Origin: Bradyrhizobium sp. CCBAU 51627
GTDB lineage: Bacteria > Pseudomonadota > Alphaproteobacteria > Rhizobiales > Xanthobacteraceae
NCBI RefSeq assembly: GCF_028128765.1
Contig: NZ_LBJG01000089.1
Location: 1 to 64,000, forward strand
Direction: 5' to 3'
DNA: 64,000 nt
Shown here one piece after another: positions 7,680-16,293 of the stretch. The first letter of the stretch is position 1; each line of letters opens with the position of its first letter. The notes beneath the pieces were generated by a model that saw only the letters and a program-made list of their open reading frames with translations, made no database searches and was not told the origin of the DNA. The position numbers were made by a program, and so were the translations under genes.

Positions 7680-7709
7680 AGGATGGGTAGAGCGAAGCGA
7701 AACCCGTCA
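7680..7709 (+). repeat. Short dispersed palindrome, family E; rest of the 7674-8019 gap is featureless
   Basis: GATGGGTAGAGCGAAGCGAA followed by ACCCGTC is an imperfect inverted repeat that I recall as a frequent intergenic sequence in Bradyrhizobium and Rhodopseudomonas. The remaining 300 bases up to the RND adaptor gene hold no gene that I can support; the promoter of the pump genes must lie here but no clear repressor dyad is visible. Confidence 0.5.
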
Positions 7710-8019
7710 AACTCCATCCGCGCAAGCGCAAGCGAGCCCAAATGCCGGCCGGAGGCGGTGTCCGCCGTCGCGGCGAGACCGCCGATTGGTTGCGATGTTC
7801 TGTCGCAGCGCGCGACGATGGAACCTGGATAACAATCCAGTGAATCCCAAAAATCAGCCTGAACTCAGCGCGATGGCTCATGTGACATTGAGCCGCCCGC
7901 GCGATGCGTTGCGTCGCAGCACGTCCATTCTATTTTGACCGCATCAGCGCAGGAATGCCCAGGACGGGTGTTGTGCGGATAGCGTGATCAGTTTCAACAA
8001 TTTTGGGGCACTCAACTTC

Positions 8020-9213
8020 ATGTCAGGACTTCGAGCGCGATCGGCATGCGTTGCACTGATGCTCGCGGCCTTTGCGCCGCTGCTGGGTGCTTGCGACGAA
8101 TCCTCTTCCGCCGTCTCCGCCGCCCAACCCATCGAACCCGACGTCAGCATCGTCACCGTCAAGCCGCAGCCGCGCGCCGTGATGCGCGAGCTGCCGGGCC
8201 GGATCTCGCCGACGCGCGTCGCCGAGGTGCGGCCGCGCGTGTCGGGCATCGTCGTCGAGCGCCTGTTCCGGCAGGGCAGCGAGGTGAAGGCGGGCGATCC
8301 GCTCTATCGCATCGATCCGCGTCCGTTCGAGGTCGAGGTGATGGCGGCTGAGGCCGCGCTCGCCAAGGCCGACGCCGCGTTGATGCAGGCGCAGCAGCAG
8401 GCGCGTCGTATCGCGACGCTGACCAGCCAGCGCGCCGCGCCCGAAGCCGAGAATGAAAAGACCATTGCCGCCGAGCTTCAGGCCAAGGCCGAGGTCGAGG
8501 GGCGCAAGGCCGACCTTGCCCGCGCCAAGCTCAATCTCGATTATGCGACCGTGCGCGCGCCGATCGACGGCGTCGTCGGTGCCGCCCTCGTCAGCGAAGG
8601 CGCGTTGGTCGTGCAGAATGAGACCAATCTCGCCACCGTGCAGCAGCTCGATCCTGTTTATGCCGACTTCACGCAGTCGGTGACCGAGCTCAACCAGCTC
8701 CGCCGCGCCTTTGAGAGCGGCGACCTCGACCGCATCGAGGCGGATGCAGCCAAGGTGCGCCTTGTGCTCGACGACAACACCATCTATGCGCTCGACGGCA
8801 AGCTGCTGTTCTCCGATGCCAAGGTCGACGCCCATACCGGGCAGGTGACGTTGCGCGGCGAGTTTCGCAATCCGAAGCGCGAGCTGCTGCCGGGCATGTA
8901 TGTCCGCGTTCGGATCGAACAGGGTCTCGACAGCGATGCGATCGCGGTGCCGCAGCAGGCGGTTCAGCGCAATGGCGGCGGCGGCAGCGAGGTGTTCGTC
9001 GTCAAGGACGACAACCGCATCGCGGTGCAGCCGATCCGCACCGGCTCGGTGCAGGACGGCTTCTGGTTCGTCACCGACGGCCTCAAGGCCGGCGACAAGG
9101 TCGTGGTCGAAGGCTTCCAGAAGTTCGCGGCCGGCGACAAGGTCAAGCCGCAATCCTGGTCCGAGGCCGAGGCGAGCGCGGATAACAGGCACGCGCTCAA
9201 GGTCACGCGGTAG
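8020..9213 (+). CDS. RND efflux periplasmic adaptor lipoprotein (AcrA/MexA type)
   Basis: A 397-residue membrane-fusion protein. The N-terminus is a lipoprotein signal peptide with lipobox LLGAC, the lipidated cysteine being about residue 25. Then come a beta-barrel/lipoyl half (VRPRVSGIV-type stretch and YRIDPRPFEVEV), an alpha-helical hairpin (about 110-170, Ala/Gln/Lys rich), the second lipoyl half (LDYATVRAPIDGVVG) and the C-terminal membrane-proximal domain. It bridges the inner-membrane pump encoded 6 bases downstream to an outer-membrane channel that is not encoded here. ATG 8020 is preferred over a GTG at 7984 because the signal peptide starts there. No local regulator gene is adjacent. 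Confidence 0.92.
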   Translation: MSGLRARSACVALMLAAFAPLLGACDESSSAVSAAQPIEPDVSIVTVKPQPRAVMRELPGRISPTRVAEVRPRVSGIVVERLFRQGSEVKAGDPLYRIDPRPFEVEVMAAEAALAKADAALMQAQQQARRIATLTSQRAAPEAENEKTIAAELQAKAEVEGRKADLARAKLNLDYATVRAPIDGVVGAALVSEGALVVQNETNLATVQQLDPVYADFTQSVTELNQLRRAFESGDLDRIEADAAKVRLVLDDNTIYALDGKLLFSDAKVDAHTGQVTLRGEFRNPKRELLPGMYVRVRIEQGLDSDAIAVPQQAVQRNGGGGSEVFVVKDDNRIAVQPIRTGSVQDGFWFVTDGLKAGDKVVVEGFQKFAAGDKVKPQSWSEAEASADNRHALKVTR

Positions 9214-9219
9214 CGCGCC

Positions 9220-12200
9220 ATGCCGAGCTTCTTCATCGACAGGCCGATCTTCGCCTGGGTCGTCGCGCTGTTTATCTGTCTGATCGGCGCGATCTCGATC
9301 CCGCTCTTGCCGATCGCGCAATATCCGATCATCGCGCCGCCCTCGATCTCGATTTCGACGAGTTACCCGGGCGCCTCGCCGGAGAACCTCTACAACAGCG
9401 TCACGCGGCTGATTGAGGAGGAACTCAACGGCGCCTCCGGCATCCTCAATTTCGAATCGACCAGCGACTCGCTCGGCCAGGTCGAGATCATTGCCAACTT
9501 CCAGCCCGGTACCGACACCAGCGCGGCCTCGGTCGAGGTGCAGAACCGCATCAAGCGCGTCGAGGCGCGCCTGCCGCGCGCGGTGATCCAGCAGGGGATT
9601 CTGATCGAGGAAGCCTCGAGCGCGGTGCTGCAGATCATCACGCTGAACTCGACCGATGGCAGCCTCGATGAGGTCGGCCTCGGCGACTTCATGATCCGCA
9701 ACGTGCTCGGCGAAATCCGCCGCATTCCCGGTGTCGGCCGCGCCACGCTGTATTCGACCGAGCGCAGCCTTCGCGTATGGGTCGATCCGGCAAAACTGGT
9801 CGGCTATGGGCTGACCGCCGACGACGTCAACAAGGCCATATCAGCGCAGAACGCGCAGGTCGCCTCGGGCAGCATCGGTGCCGAGCCGTCGACCGCGAGC
9901 CAGCGCACCTCGGCGCTGGTGCTGGTCAAGGGCCAGCTGTCCTCGCCGGACGAGTTCGGCGCCATCATCTTGCGCGCCAACGCCGACGGCTCGACCGTGC
10001 GCCTGCGCGACGTCGCACGCGTCGAGGTCGGTGGGCTCAGCTATCAATTCAACACGCGTCTGAACGGCAAGCCGACCGCGGGCCTGTCCGTGCTGATGTC
10101 GCCGACCGGCAATGCGCTGGCGACGGCGAGCGCCGTCGAAGAGAAGATGAAGGAGCTGTCGCGCTTCTTCCCGGCCAACATCACCTACGAGATTCCCTAC
10201 AACATCACCCCCGTGGTCGAGGCCTCGATCAAGAAGGTGCTGTCGACCCTGCTGGAGGCCGTCGTGCTGGTGTTCGTGGTGATGTTCTTGTTTCTCCAGA
10301 ACATCCGCTACACCATCATCCCGACCATCGTCGTGCCGGTGGCGCTGCTGGGCGCCTGCACCACGCTGCTGCTCGCCGGCTACTCCATCAACATGCTCAG
10401 CATGTTCGGCATGGTGCTCGCGGTCGGCATCCTCGTCGACGATGCCATCGTCGTGGTCGAGAACGTCGAGCGCATCATGGCCGAGGAAGGCCTGTCGCCG
10501 AAGGAGGCGACACGCAAGGCGATGTCGCAGATCACGGGCGCCATCATCGGCATCACGCTGGTGCTGATGGCGGTGTTCGTGCCGATGGCATTCTTCCCGG
10601 GCTCCGTCGGCATCATCTATCGCCAGTTCTCGGTGACCATGGTTGCCGCAATCGGCTTCTCCGCGTTCCTGGCGCTGTCGCTGACGCCGGCGCTGTGCGC
10701 GACCTTGCTCAAGCCGGTCGCGGCCGGCCACGGTCACGCCAGGCGTGGCGTGTTCGGCTGGTTCAACCGCATGCTGGAAGGCGGCAAGGAGGGCTATTCC
10801 CGCACCGTCGGCTTCTCGCTGAAGCGCATCGGCCGCCTGATGCTGGTCTATGGCGCGCTGCTGGTTGGTTTGTCCTGGGCGTTCGCCAGCCTGCCCGGCG
10901 GCTTCCTGCCGGTCGACGACCAGGGCTTCGTGACCACCGACGTGCAGACGCCGTCCGATTCGTCCTATCCCCGCACCGAAGCCGTGATCGAGAAGGTGGA
11001 GAAATATCTGGCGCAGCGGCCTGGTGTCGACAACGTCACCTTCCTCACCGGCTTCAGCTTCTCCGGCCAGGGCATGAACACCGCGCAAGCCTTCATCACC
11101 CTGAAGGATTGGTCCGAGCGCGGACCGAAGGATTCGGCCGCGGCGATCGTTGGCGACATCAACCGCGATCTAGGATCATCGATCCGCGACGCAAAGATCT
11201 CGGCGTTGCAGCCGCCGCCGATCGACAATCTCGGCAACTCCTCGGGCTTCTCGTTCCGCCTCCAGGACCGCGGCCAGAAGGGCTATCAGGCTTTGATGCG
11301 CGCCGCCGACCAACTGATCGCCGAGGCCAATGCGAGCCCGGTGCTGCAGAAGGTCTATGTCGAGGGCCTGCCCGAAGCCGGCGTCGTCAATCTCGTGATC
11401 GACCGCGAGAAGGCCGGCGCCTTCGGCGTCACCTTCGAGGACATCAACAACACGATCTCCACCAATCTCGGCTCGAACTACATCAACGACTTCCCGAACC
11501 GCGGCCGCATGCAGCGCGTGGTGGTGCAGGCCGACAGCCGCGACCGCATGAAAACCGAGGACATCCTCAACTATAACGTCAAGAACAGCCACGGCCAGCT
11601 GGTGCCGTTCTCCTCCTTTGCGACGATTGAATGGTCGCGCGGCCCGACGCAGATCGCCGGCTTCAACTATTATCCGGCGGTGCGCATCTCGGGCGAGGCC
11701 AAGCCCGGCTTCACCTCGGGCGATGCGATTGCCGAGATGGAGAAGCTCGCCGGCAAGCTGCCGCGCGGCTTCGGCTATGATTGGACCGGCCAGTCGCTGC
11801 AGGAAAAGCTGTCGGGTTCGCAGGCGCCGTTCCTGCTCGCGCTGTCCGTGTTCGTGGTGTTCCTGTGTCTGGCCGCCCTCTACGAGAGCTGGACCATTCC
11901 GCTCGCGGTGCTGCTGACCGTGCCGCTCGGTATCGTCGGTGCGGTGGTGGCGGCCATGCTGCGCGGCCTGCCCAACGACGTCTATTTCACCGTCGGCCTG
12001 ATCACCATCATCGGCCTTGCCGCCAAGGACGCGATCCTGATCATCGAGTTCGCCAGGGATCTGCGCAAAGAGGGCAAGCCGCTGGTGGACGCCACCATCG
12101 AAGCCTGCCGCCTGCGCTTCCGCCCGATCCTGATGACCGGCCTTGCCTTCATCTGCGGCGTGCTGCCGATGGCGATTGCCCACGGCGCCGGCGGCGCCAG

Positions 12201-12375
12201 CCAGCAGGCGCTCGGCAGCGTCGTGATGGGCGGCATGATCGCGGTGGTGATCCTGGCGCTGCTGATGGTACCGGTGTTCTTCGTCTCCGTGCAGCGCGTG
12301 CTGGCGGGGGATCGGGAGAAGGTCGCGGCGAAGGAAGGCGACGCTTACGGGCCGCCTGCTCCGGCCAAGCCTTGA
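9220..12375 (+). CDS. RND multidrug efflux pump, HAE1 family (AcrB type)
   Basis: A 1051-residue protein, the expected length for AcrB-type pumps. It begins MPSFFIDRPIFAWV, has 12 predicted membrane helices and two large periplasmic loops. Proton-relay residues are present: the paired aspartates in GILVDDAIVVVENVER (TM4) and the lysine in GLAAKDAILIIEFA (TM10). It exports hydrophobic drugs or toxins as a trimer, driven by protons, together with the adaptor encoded 6 bases upstream. No outer-membrane factor gene follows; a family A repeat does. Substrate range cannot be predicted. Confidence 0.95.
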   Translation: MPSFFIDRPIFAWVVALFICLIGAISIPLLPIAQYPIIAPPSISISTSYPGASPENLYNSVTRLIEEELNGASGILNFESTSDSLGQVEIIANFQPGTDTSAASVEVQNRIKRVEARLPRAVIQQGILIEEASSAVLQIITLNSTDGSLDEVGLGDFMIRNVLGEIRRIPGVGRATLYSTERSLRVWVDPAKLVGYGLTADDVNKAISAQNAQVASGSIGAEPSTASQRTSALVLVKGQLSSPDEFGAIILRANADGSTVRLRDVARVEVGGLSYQFNTRLNGKPTAGLSVLMSPTGNALATASAVEEKMKELSRFFPANITYEIPYNITPVVEASIKKVLSTLLEAVVLVFVVMFLFLQNIRYTIIPTIVVPVALLGACTTLLLAGYSINMLSMFGMVLAVGILVDDAIVVVENVERIMAEEGLSPKEATRKAMSQITGAIIGITLVLMAVFVPMAFFPGSVGIIYRQFSVTMVAAIGFSAFLALSLTPALCATLLKPVAAGHGHARRGVFGWFNRMLEGGKEGYSRTVGFSLKRIGRLMLVYGALLVGLSWAFASLPGGFLPVDDQGFVTTDVQTPSDSSYPRTEAVIEKVEKYLAQRPGVDNVTFLTGFSFSGQGMNTAQAFITLKDWSERGPKDSAAAIVGDINRDLGSSIRDAKISALQPPPIDNLGNSSGFSFRLQDRGQKGYQALMRAADQLIAEANASPVLQKVYVEGLPEAGVVNLVIDREKAGAFGVTFEDINNTISTNLGSNYINDFPNRGRMQRVVVQADSRDRMKTEDILNYNVKNSHGQLVPFSSFATIEWSRGPTQIAGFNYYPAVRISGEAKPGFTSGDAIAEMEKLAGKLPRGFGYDWTGQSLQEKLSGSQAPFLLALSVFVVFLCLAALYESWTIPLAVLLTVPLGIVGAVVAAMLRGLPNDVYFTVGLITIIGLAAKDAILIIEFARDLRKEGKPLVDATIEACRLRFRPILMTGLAFICGVLPMAIAHGAGGASQQALGSVVMGGMIAVVILALLMVPVFFVSVQRVLAGDREKVAAKEGDAYGPPAPAKP

Positions 12376-12382
12376 GGCAAAC

Positions 12383-12485
12383 TGTCATGCCCCGCGAAGG
12401 CGGGGCATCCAGTACGCCGCGGCCCATCGATTCAATCTCGATCGCCTCGGAGTACTGGATCGCCCGGTCAAGCCGGGCGATGACG
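12383..12485 (-). repeat. Dispersed intergenic palindromic repeat, family A, copy 2
   Basis: TGTCATGCCCCGCGAAGGCG at the left, GCGATGACGG at the right, with inner blocks GCATCCAGTACGCCGCGG and GGAGTACTGGATCGCCCGG. Read on the minus strand it aligns along its whole length with copy 1 at 3351-3454. It lies directly after the stop of the RND pump gene. Confidence 0.85.
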
Positions 12486-12646
12486 GCGGAGTGTGGAGCC
12501 GGGCCTTCGCGCTAAGCCGGCTTCCGCAAATTCTTCCCCCGCTTGCCTTCCCGAGTTCGTCGATCCAGACTACACCTCTGGATTGAAAGGCGCGTATTCG
12601 CTCCGCGCTGCGAATGCACGGCCCGCCCGCCGATTGAGAGCACCTG

Positions 12647-13765
12647 ATGCGTCCGACCGACATTGCGATCTCGAACTATCGCTCTATCAGGCGGCTCTCC
12701 CTCCCAATCCACCCCCTGTCCGTGTTCGTGGGCGAGAACGGCGTCGGCAAATCCAATCTCTACAAGTCCTTGTCGCTGTTGCGCGACGCGGCGACCGGGC
12801 GGATCACACGAACGATCGCGGAGGAGGGCGGACTGAATTCGGTCTGCTGGTCCGGCATTCGCAAGCGCGGCGAGGACGGGCGATTGCGGTTGTCGGCCAG
12901 ATTCGATCGCCTGAAATATTCCATCGAAATCGGATTTCCCAGCCCGGTTGCGGCGGCGTTTGCCGGCGAGCCGATGATCAAGGAAGAAAGCATCGAGGCG
13001 ACACAGGGGAAACGAACGGTTCTGCTGATGGAGCGGAAGAATTCGCTCGTCAGCATCCGCGGCGATAGCGGCGCATGGACCAGCCACAAGGACGCTGTGC
13101 TGCCGTCCGAGCCGGCGCTTGCGGGCTTTTTCGACGGCAAGGAATGCCCCGAAATCGATCTGATCAGGAATGCAATGCTGGGCTGGCGCTTCTATCACGA
13201 CTTTCGCACCGATCCGGCGTCACCGATACGAAAGCCTTGCCTCGCGATCACGACGCCCTCGCTCAGTGCCGATGGAAGCGATCTGGCCGCGGCCTTGGCG
13301 ACACTCTATACCATCAGGGGAGATGCCACCGACCTCCGGGACGCGATCCAGGATGCATTCCCGGGCGCCGAGCTCCGCGCCTGGGAGCAGGGCGGCCTGT
13401 GTGATTTCGATCTGCAACTCGAGGACATGCCGCGTCCGTTCAAGGCGCACGAATTGTCTGACGGGACGCTGAAATACATCTGCCTGCTCGCGGTGTTCAT
13501 GGGCTATCGGCTTCCGCCGTTCATCGCGCTGAACGAGCCCGAGACCAGCCTGCATCCGTCGCTGCTGGCCCCATTGGCCCGGCTGATCGTCAAGGCATCG
13601 GGCCGCGCCGACATCTGGATCGTCACCCATTCGGAGCAGCTGATGGACGCATTGCGAAGCGAGAGCTCGGTCCCGCTTCGCCGCGTGATCAAGTCGAAAG
13701 GCGCCACCATGATCGAGGGCCTGACCCTCGGCGGTGAATATCGGGACGATGAAGACGACGATTAG
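12647..13765 (+). CDS. AAA family ATPase of the RecF/OLD-like (AAA_21) type
   Basis: A 372-residue ABC-class ATPase. It starts with the SMC/RecF-like stretch DIAISNYRSIRRLSL, then Walker A GENGVGKSN (29-37), an insert domain, an LSDGTLKYICLLA signature (about 277) and Walker B plus D-loop IALNEPETSLHP (about 294), with a C-terminal switch histidine in WIVTHSEQL. The tail is very acidic (YRDDEDDD). Proteins like this act in DNA repair or in phage defence with a nuclease partner, but no TOPRIM or other effector gene is adjacent, so it is an orphan. The ATG at 12647 has no strong Shine-Dalgarno sequence. Function remains open. Confidence 0.8.
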   Translation: MRPTDIAISNYRSIRRLSLPIHPLSVFVGENGVGKSNLYKSLSLLRDAATGRITRTIAEEGGLNSVCWSGIRKRGEDGRLRLSARFDRLKYSIEIGFPSPVAAAFAGEPMIKEESIEATQGKRTVLLMERKNSLVSIRGDSGAWTSHKDAVLPSEPALAGFFDGKECPEIDLIRNAMLGWRFYHDFRTDPASPIRKPCLAITTPSLSADGSDLAAALATLYTIRGDATDLRDAIQDAFPGAELRAWEQGGLCDFDLQLEDMPRPFKAHELSDGTLKYICLLAVFMGYRLPPFIALNEPETSLHPSLLAPLARLIVKASGRADIWIVTHSEQLMDALRSESSVPLRRVIKSKGATMIEGLTLGGEYRDDEDDD

Positions 13766-13812
13766 GTGCGCACTCACAATCGTTCACGATATCCGCTTTG
13801 ATCGCGTAGCAA

Positions 13813-13834
13813 GAGACCGCCCGAAGGCGGTCTC
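13813..13834. terminator. Hairpin between convergent genes, probable weak terminator
   Basis: A perfect 9-bp stem GAGACCGCC/GGCGGTCTC with a CGAA tetraloop sits between the AAA ATPase gene (plus) and the small minus-strand gene. No T tract follows on either side, so it may rather act as a transcript-end stabiliser. Confidence 0.45.
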
Positions 13835-13858
13835 GCATTCGGGACGGAAGGCGTTCCG

Positions 13859-14170
13859 TCAAAGATCGACCTGGATGGAAATGTTCGAACGTACCCAATC
13901 CGACTGACCAGCCTTCAGCCGCTTGGCTTGAAATTCTGCAAACGCTGGATCGGCACCTAGTGAGGCCAGGGCGCGCCCATAGGATTCGACACTGTCGAAA
14001 CGAGCGACGAAGGCGTAGTTCCCGACCTCGCCGCCGATCACTGACCAATAGCTGACATCGGCTCCGTGTTTCCTCCAAAGTGCCGCGCCGTCTTTTGCCA
14101 GCTGCAAGATGGTCGCAAGATCACTACCGGGTCTTGGATGCGAAACGAACTGCATGGCAACTGCAGGCAT
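13859..14170 (-). CDS. Small dimeric alpha/beta-barrel-type protein, unknown role
   Basis: A 103-residue protein starting MPAVAMQFVSHPRPG, containing GNYAFVARFDSVESYGRALA and ending ISIQVDL. The pattern of a short beta strand, helix and GxYxFVxRFDSxxxYGxAL recalls NIPSNAP or antibiotic-biosynthesis-monooxygenase-like small dimeric barrels, but I cannot name the family with certainty. The start is set by a GGAGGAG Shine-Dalgarno a few bases before the ATG at 14170; an upstream in-frame extension to 14245 is rejected for that reason. A perfect FixK-type box lies 78 bases upstream at 14248-14261, at the right distance (-40.5) from a start near 14214. Low-oxygen control is therefore likely, function unknown. 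Confidence 0.65.
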   Translation of the reverse strand: MPAVAMQFVSHPRPGSDLATILQLAKDGAALWRKHGADVSYWSVIGGEVGNYAFVARFDSVESYGRALASLGADPAFAEFQAKRLKAGQSDWVRSNISIQVDL

Positions 14171-14247
14171 TTTCTCCTCCAATGAAAAATGGTGCCGCCA
14201 AATGGTTTTTTGGCTGGAGGAGAATTCCAAAGAGTGCAGCCTCAAGA

Positions 14248-14261
14248 TTGATCTGGATCAA
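14248..14261. promoter_or_regulatory. Perfect FixK/FNR-type box
   Basis: TTGATCTGGATCAA is a perfect TTGAT-N4-ATCAA palindrome, the best possible FixK2/FNR site. It lies between the small minus-strand gene and the plus-strand oxidoreductase gene. Spacing to a weak -10 (AATTCT on the minus strand, 14221-14226) favours the minus-strand gene as the target. No good -10 at the matching distance is seen for the plus-strand gene. Confidence 0.75.
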
Positions 14262-14332
14262 TTCCATTTCTCCGGCTTGGCGGCAGTCTGCCCGCCCTCG
14301 CGCTGAATGACGGCATTGCATGGAGACCGCCC

Positions 14333-15373
14333 ATGATGGATCAGCGCAATCGCGTTGTTCAGGTCAGCCGCTTCGGTGATCCCGAGAGACTAGAGGTCGT
14401 CGACGCTCACCTGCCGATCGCCGGCCCGGGCGAGGTGCGTGTTCGCGTACTCGCCTCGAGCCTCAACTACACCGAGGTGTTGATCAGGCGTCACCTCTAT
14501 CCGCAAACGATGCGCCTCCGGCCGCCCTTCGTGATGGGCTACGACGTGGTGGGGGCAATCGATCAACTCGGCGAAGGCGTGCATGACTTTCAGATTGGCG
14601 ACCGCGTGGCCGACATGACAGTGGTCGGGTCAAACGCTGAGTATCGCACGCTTCGGGCGAGGGACGTGGCCCGCGTGCCGACGGGCGTGGACGCGGCTGA
14701 AGCGGCCGCGCTGATCTTAAGCTGGACGACTGCGCATCAGCTTCTTCACCGCGCGGCCAGGGTCCAGCGAGGTCAACGTGTGCTCGTGCACGGGGCCGCC
14801 GGCGCAGTCGGCCAGGCGCTGCTCGTGCTCGGAAGATTGGCCGGCCTCGAGCTGTGGGGCACTGTACGCGGCGAGCACGTGGCGCTCGTCCGAGAGCTGG
14901 GGGCGACGCCGATCGACTACCAGCATCAGGACTTCACGCGGGTCGTGCCGGGCGGGTTCGACGTCATCATCGACGGCGTTGGCGAAGACGGCTATCGCCG
15001 CTCATATGCGGCGCTGAAGCCAGGTGGCCTGCTCTGTGCCATCGGCTTCTCGGCGAGCGTGCAGGCACAGCGTCGAATGATTCCTATCTTGTTGGAGATC
15101 GCGCGCCTTTATCTGTGGAGATTGTTGCCCGGCGGCAAGCGAGCGCGCTTTTACTCGGTCAATGCCATGCGGGCGCGACATCCCAGCTGGTTCAAGGAGG
15201 ACTTGGAGCAACTGTTCGGGCTTCTGGCAACGGGCGTCATCCGGCCGCGCATCGCCGGGCGAATCTCTTTTGAGGAGGTCGTCGATGCTCACCGTCGCCT
15301 CGAAGCTGGCGGTCTTGAGGGCAAGCTCGTGCTTTGCCCGGATCTCTTGCGACCCAGCCAGCGCGCCGCCTGA
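14333..15373 (+). CDS. Zinc-independent medium-chain dehydrogenase/quinone oxidoreductase-type protein
   Basis: A 346-residue MDR-superfamily protein. The N-terminal GroES-like fold shows ASSLNYTEVLIRRHLYP and PPFVMGYDVVGAIDQLG; the Rossmann domain carries the NADPH-binding VHGAAGAVGQALLVLG. The structural-zinc cysteines and catalytic zinc ligands of alcohol dehydrogenases are absent, so it belongs to the quinone-reductase-like branch (Qor, or synaptic-vesicle VAT-1 type). It probably reduces a quinone or activated alkene with NADPH. Start codons at 14333 and 14336 are both possible behind TGGAGA. The FixK box 72 bases upstream might also influence it, but the spacing fits the divergent gene better. 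Confidence 0.85.
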   Translation: MMDQRNRVVQVSRFGDPERLEVVDAHLPIAGPGEVRVRVLASSLNYTEVLIRRHLYPQTMRLRPPFVMGYDVVGAIDQLGEGVHDFQIGDRVADMTVVGSNAEYRTLRARDVARVPTGVDAAEAAALILSWTTAHQLLHRAARVQRGQRVLVHGAAGAVGQALLVLGRLAGLELWGTVRGEHVALVRELGATPIDYQHQDFTRVVPGGFDVIIDGVGEDGYRRSYAALKPGGLLCAIGFSASVQAQRRMIPILLEIARLYLWRLLPGGKRARFYSVNAMRARHPSWFKEDLEQLFGLLATGVIRPRIAGRISFEEVVDAHRRLEAGGLEGKLVLCPDLLRPSQRAA

Positions 15374-15416
15374 CGCAGCGCGCTGGGCGGTCACGGCGGA
15401 TCGAGCCGACGTGCGA

Positions 15417-16208
15417 CTACGCCGGCCGCTTCAAAATCTTCACCAGCTCGCCGTGCACGAACTCGTTGCCGCACACGACGTCACCGGTGACGAGCGCATC
15501 GCCTGGCGTGTTGATGTCGCTCACCGTGCCGCCCGCTTCGCGCACCATCAGCATGCCGGCGGCGATGTCCCAGGATTGCAGATTGCGCTCCCAATAGCCG
15601 TCGAGGCGGCCGGCGGCGACGAAGGCGAGGTCGAGGGAGGCGGCGCCGAAGCGGCGCAGGCCGGCGACGCGATCCTGGATCGCGGTCATCTCGCGGCGGA
15701 ATTCCTCGTGGTCGCCGCGGCCGATATGGGGCAGGCCGCAGGCCACCACGCATTCGTTGAGCTGGCGGCGGCCGGCGACGCGCAGGCGCTGGTCGTTGAG
15801 GAAGGCGCCCTTGCCGCGCTCGGCGATGTAGAGCTCGTCATTGGCGGGGTTGTAGATCACGCCGGCAATCACGGTGCCTTCGCGCGCAAGTCCGATCGAG
15901 ATCGCGAATTGCGGAATGCCGTGCAGGAAGTTGGTGGTGCCGTCGAGCGGATCGACGATCCAGGTGTGGCTCTTGTCGGTGCCCTCGCGCTGTCCCCCTT
16001 CCTCGCCGATGAAACCGTAGCCGGGCCGCGCCTTGGCGAGGTCCTGGTAGAGGATCTCTTCGGCGCGCTTGTCGGCGAGCGAGACGAAATTGGCAGGCCC
16101 CTTCAGCGAGACCTGGAGATGCTCGATCTCGCCGAGATCGCGCTTGAGGCTGCGGCCGGCGCGGCGCGCGGCTTTGACCATGACGTTGATAGTGGCGGAA
16201 TACAGCAT
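15417..16208 (-). CDS. suhB: Inositol monophosphatase family protein (SuhB type)
   Basis: A 263-residue Mg-dependent phosphatase with family signatures GEEGG (metal ligand Glu pair), DPLDGTTNFLHG, and the C-terminal WDIAAGMLMVREAGG. It hydrolyses inositol 1-phosphate or a related sugar phosphate. In enterobacteria the homologue SuhB also works with NusA in rRNA antitermination, so a dual role is possible. It is the last gene of the minus-strand block starting with tkt, 85 bases after the SEL1-repeat gene, and converges on the oxidoreductase gene with a 43-base gap without a visible terminator. suhB is assigned by family, not by test. Confidence 0.88.
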   Translation of the reverse strand: MLYSATINVMVKAARRAGRSLKRDLGEIEHLQVSLKGPANFVSLADKRAEEILYQDLAKARPGYGFIGEEGGQREGTDKSHTWIVDPLDGTTNFLHGIPQFAISIGLAREGTVIAGVIYNPANDELYIAERGKGAFLNDQRLRVAGRRQLNECVVACGLPHIGRGDHEEFRREMTAIQDRVAGLRRFGAASLDLAFVAAGRLDGYWERNLQSWDIAAGMLMVREAGGTVSDINTPGDALVTGDVVCGNEFVHGELVKILKRPA

Positions 16209-16293
16209 GAGCTCTGGTCTTGATCGGGGGAGAGAGGCGCGAAAACGCGGCGTTTGAGGGGAGTGGGTGCCCTGCGAGGGGCCTCAGGTCAAG

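Noticed and set aside
9841..11088. Long antisense frame opposite the RND pump gene
   Set aside because: Same codon-bias effect; His/Asp/Arg-rich translation without any domain, while the plus strand encodes an unmistakable pump.
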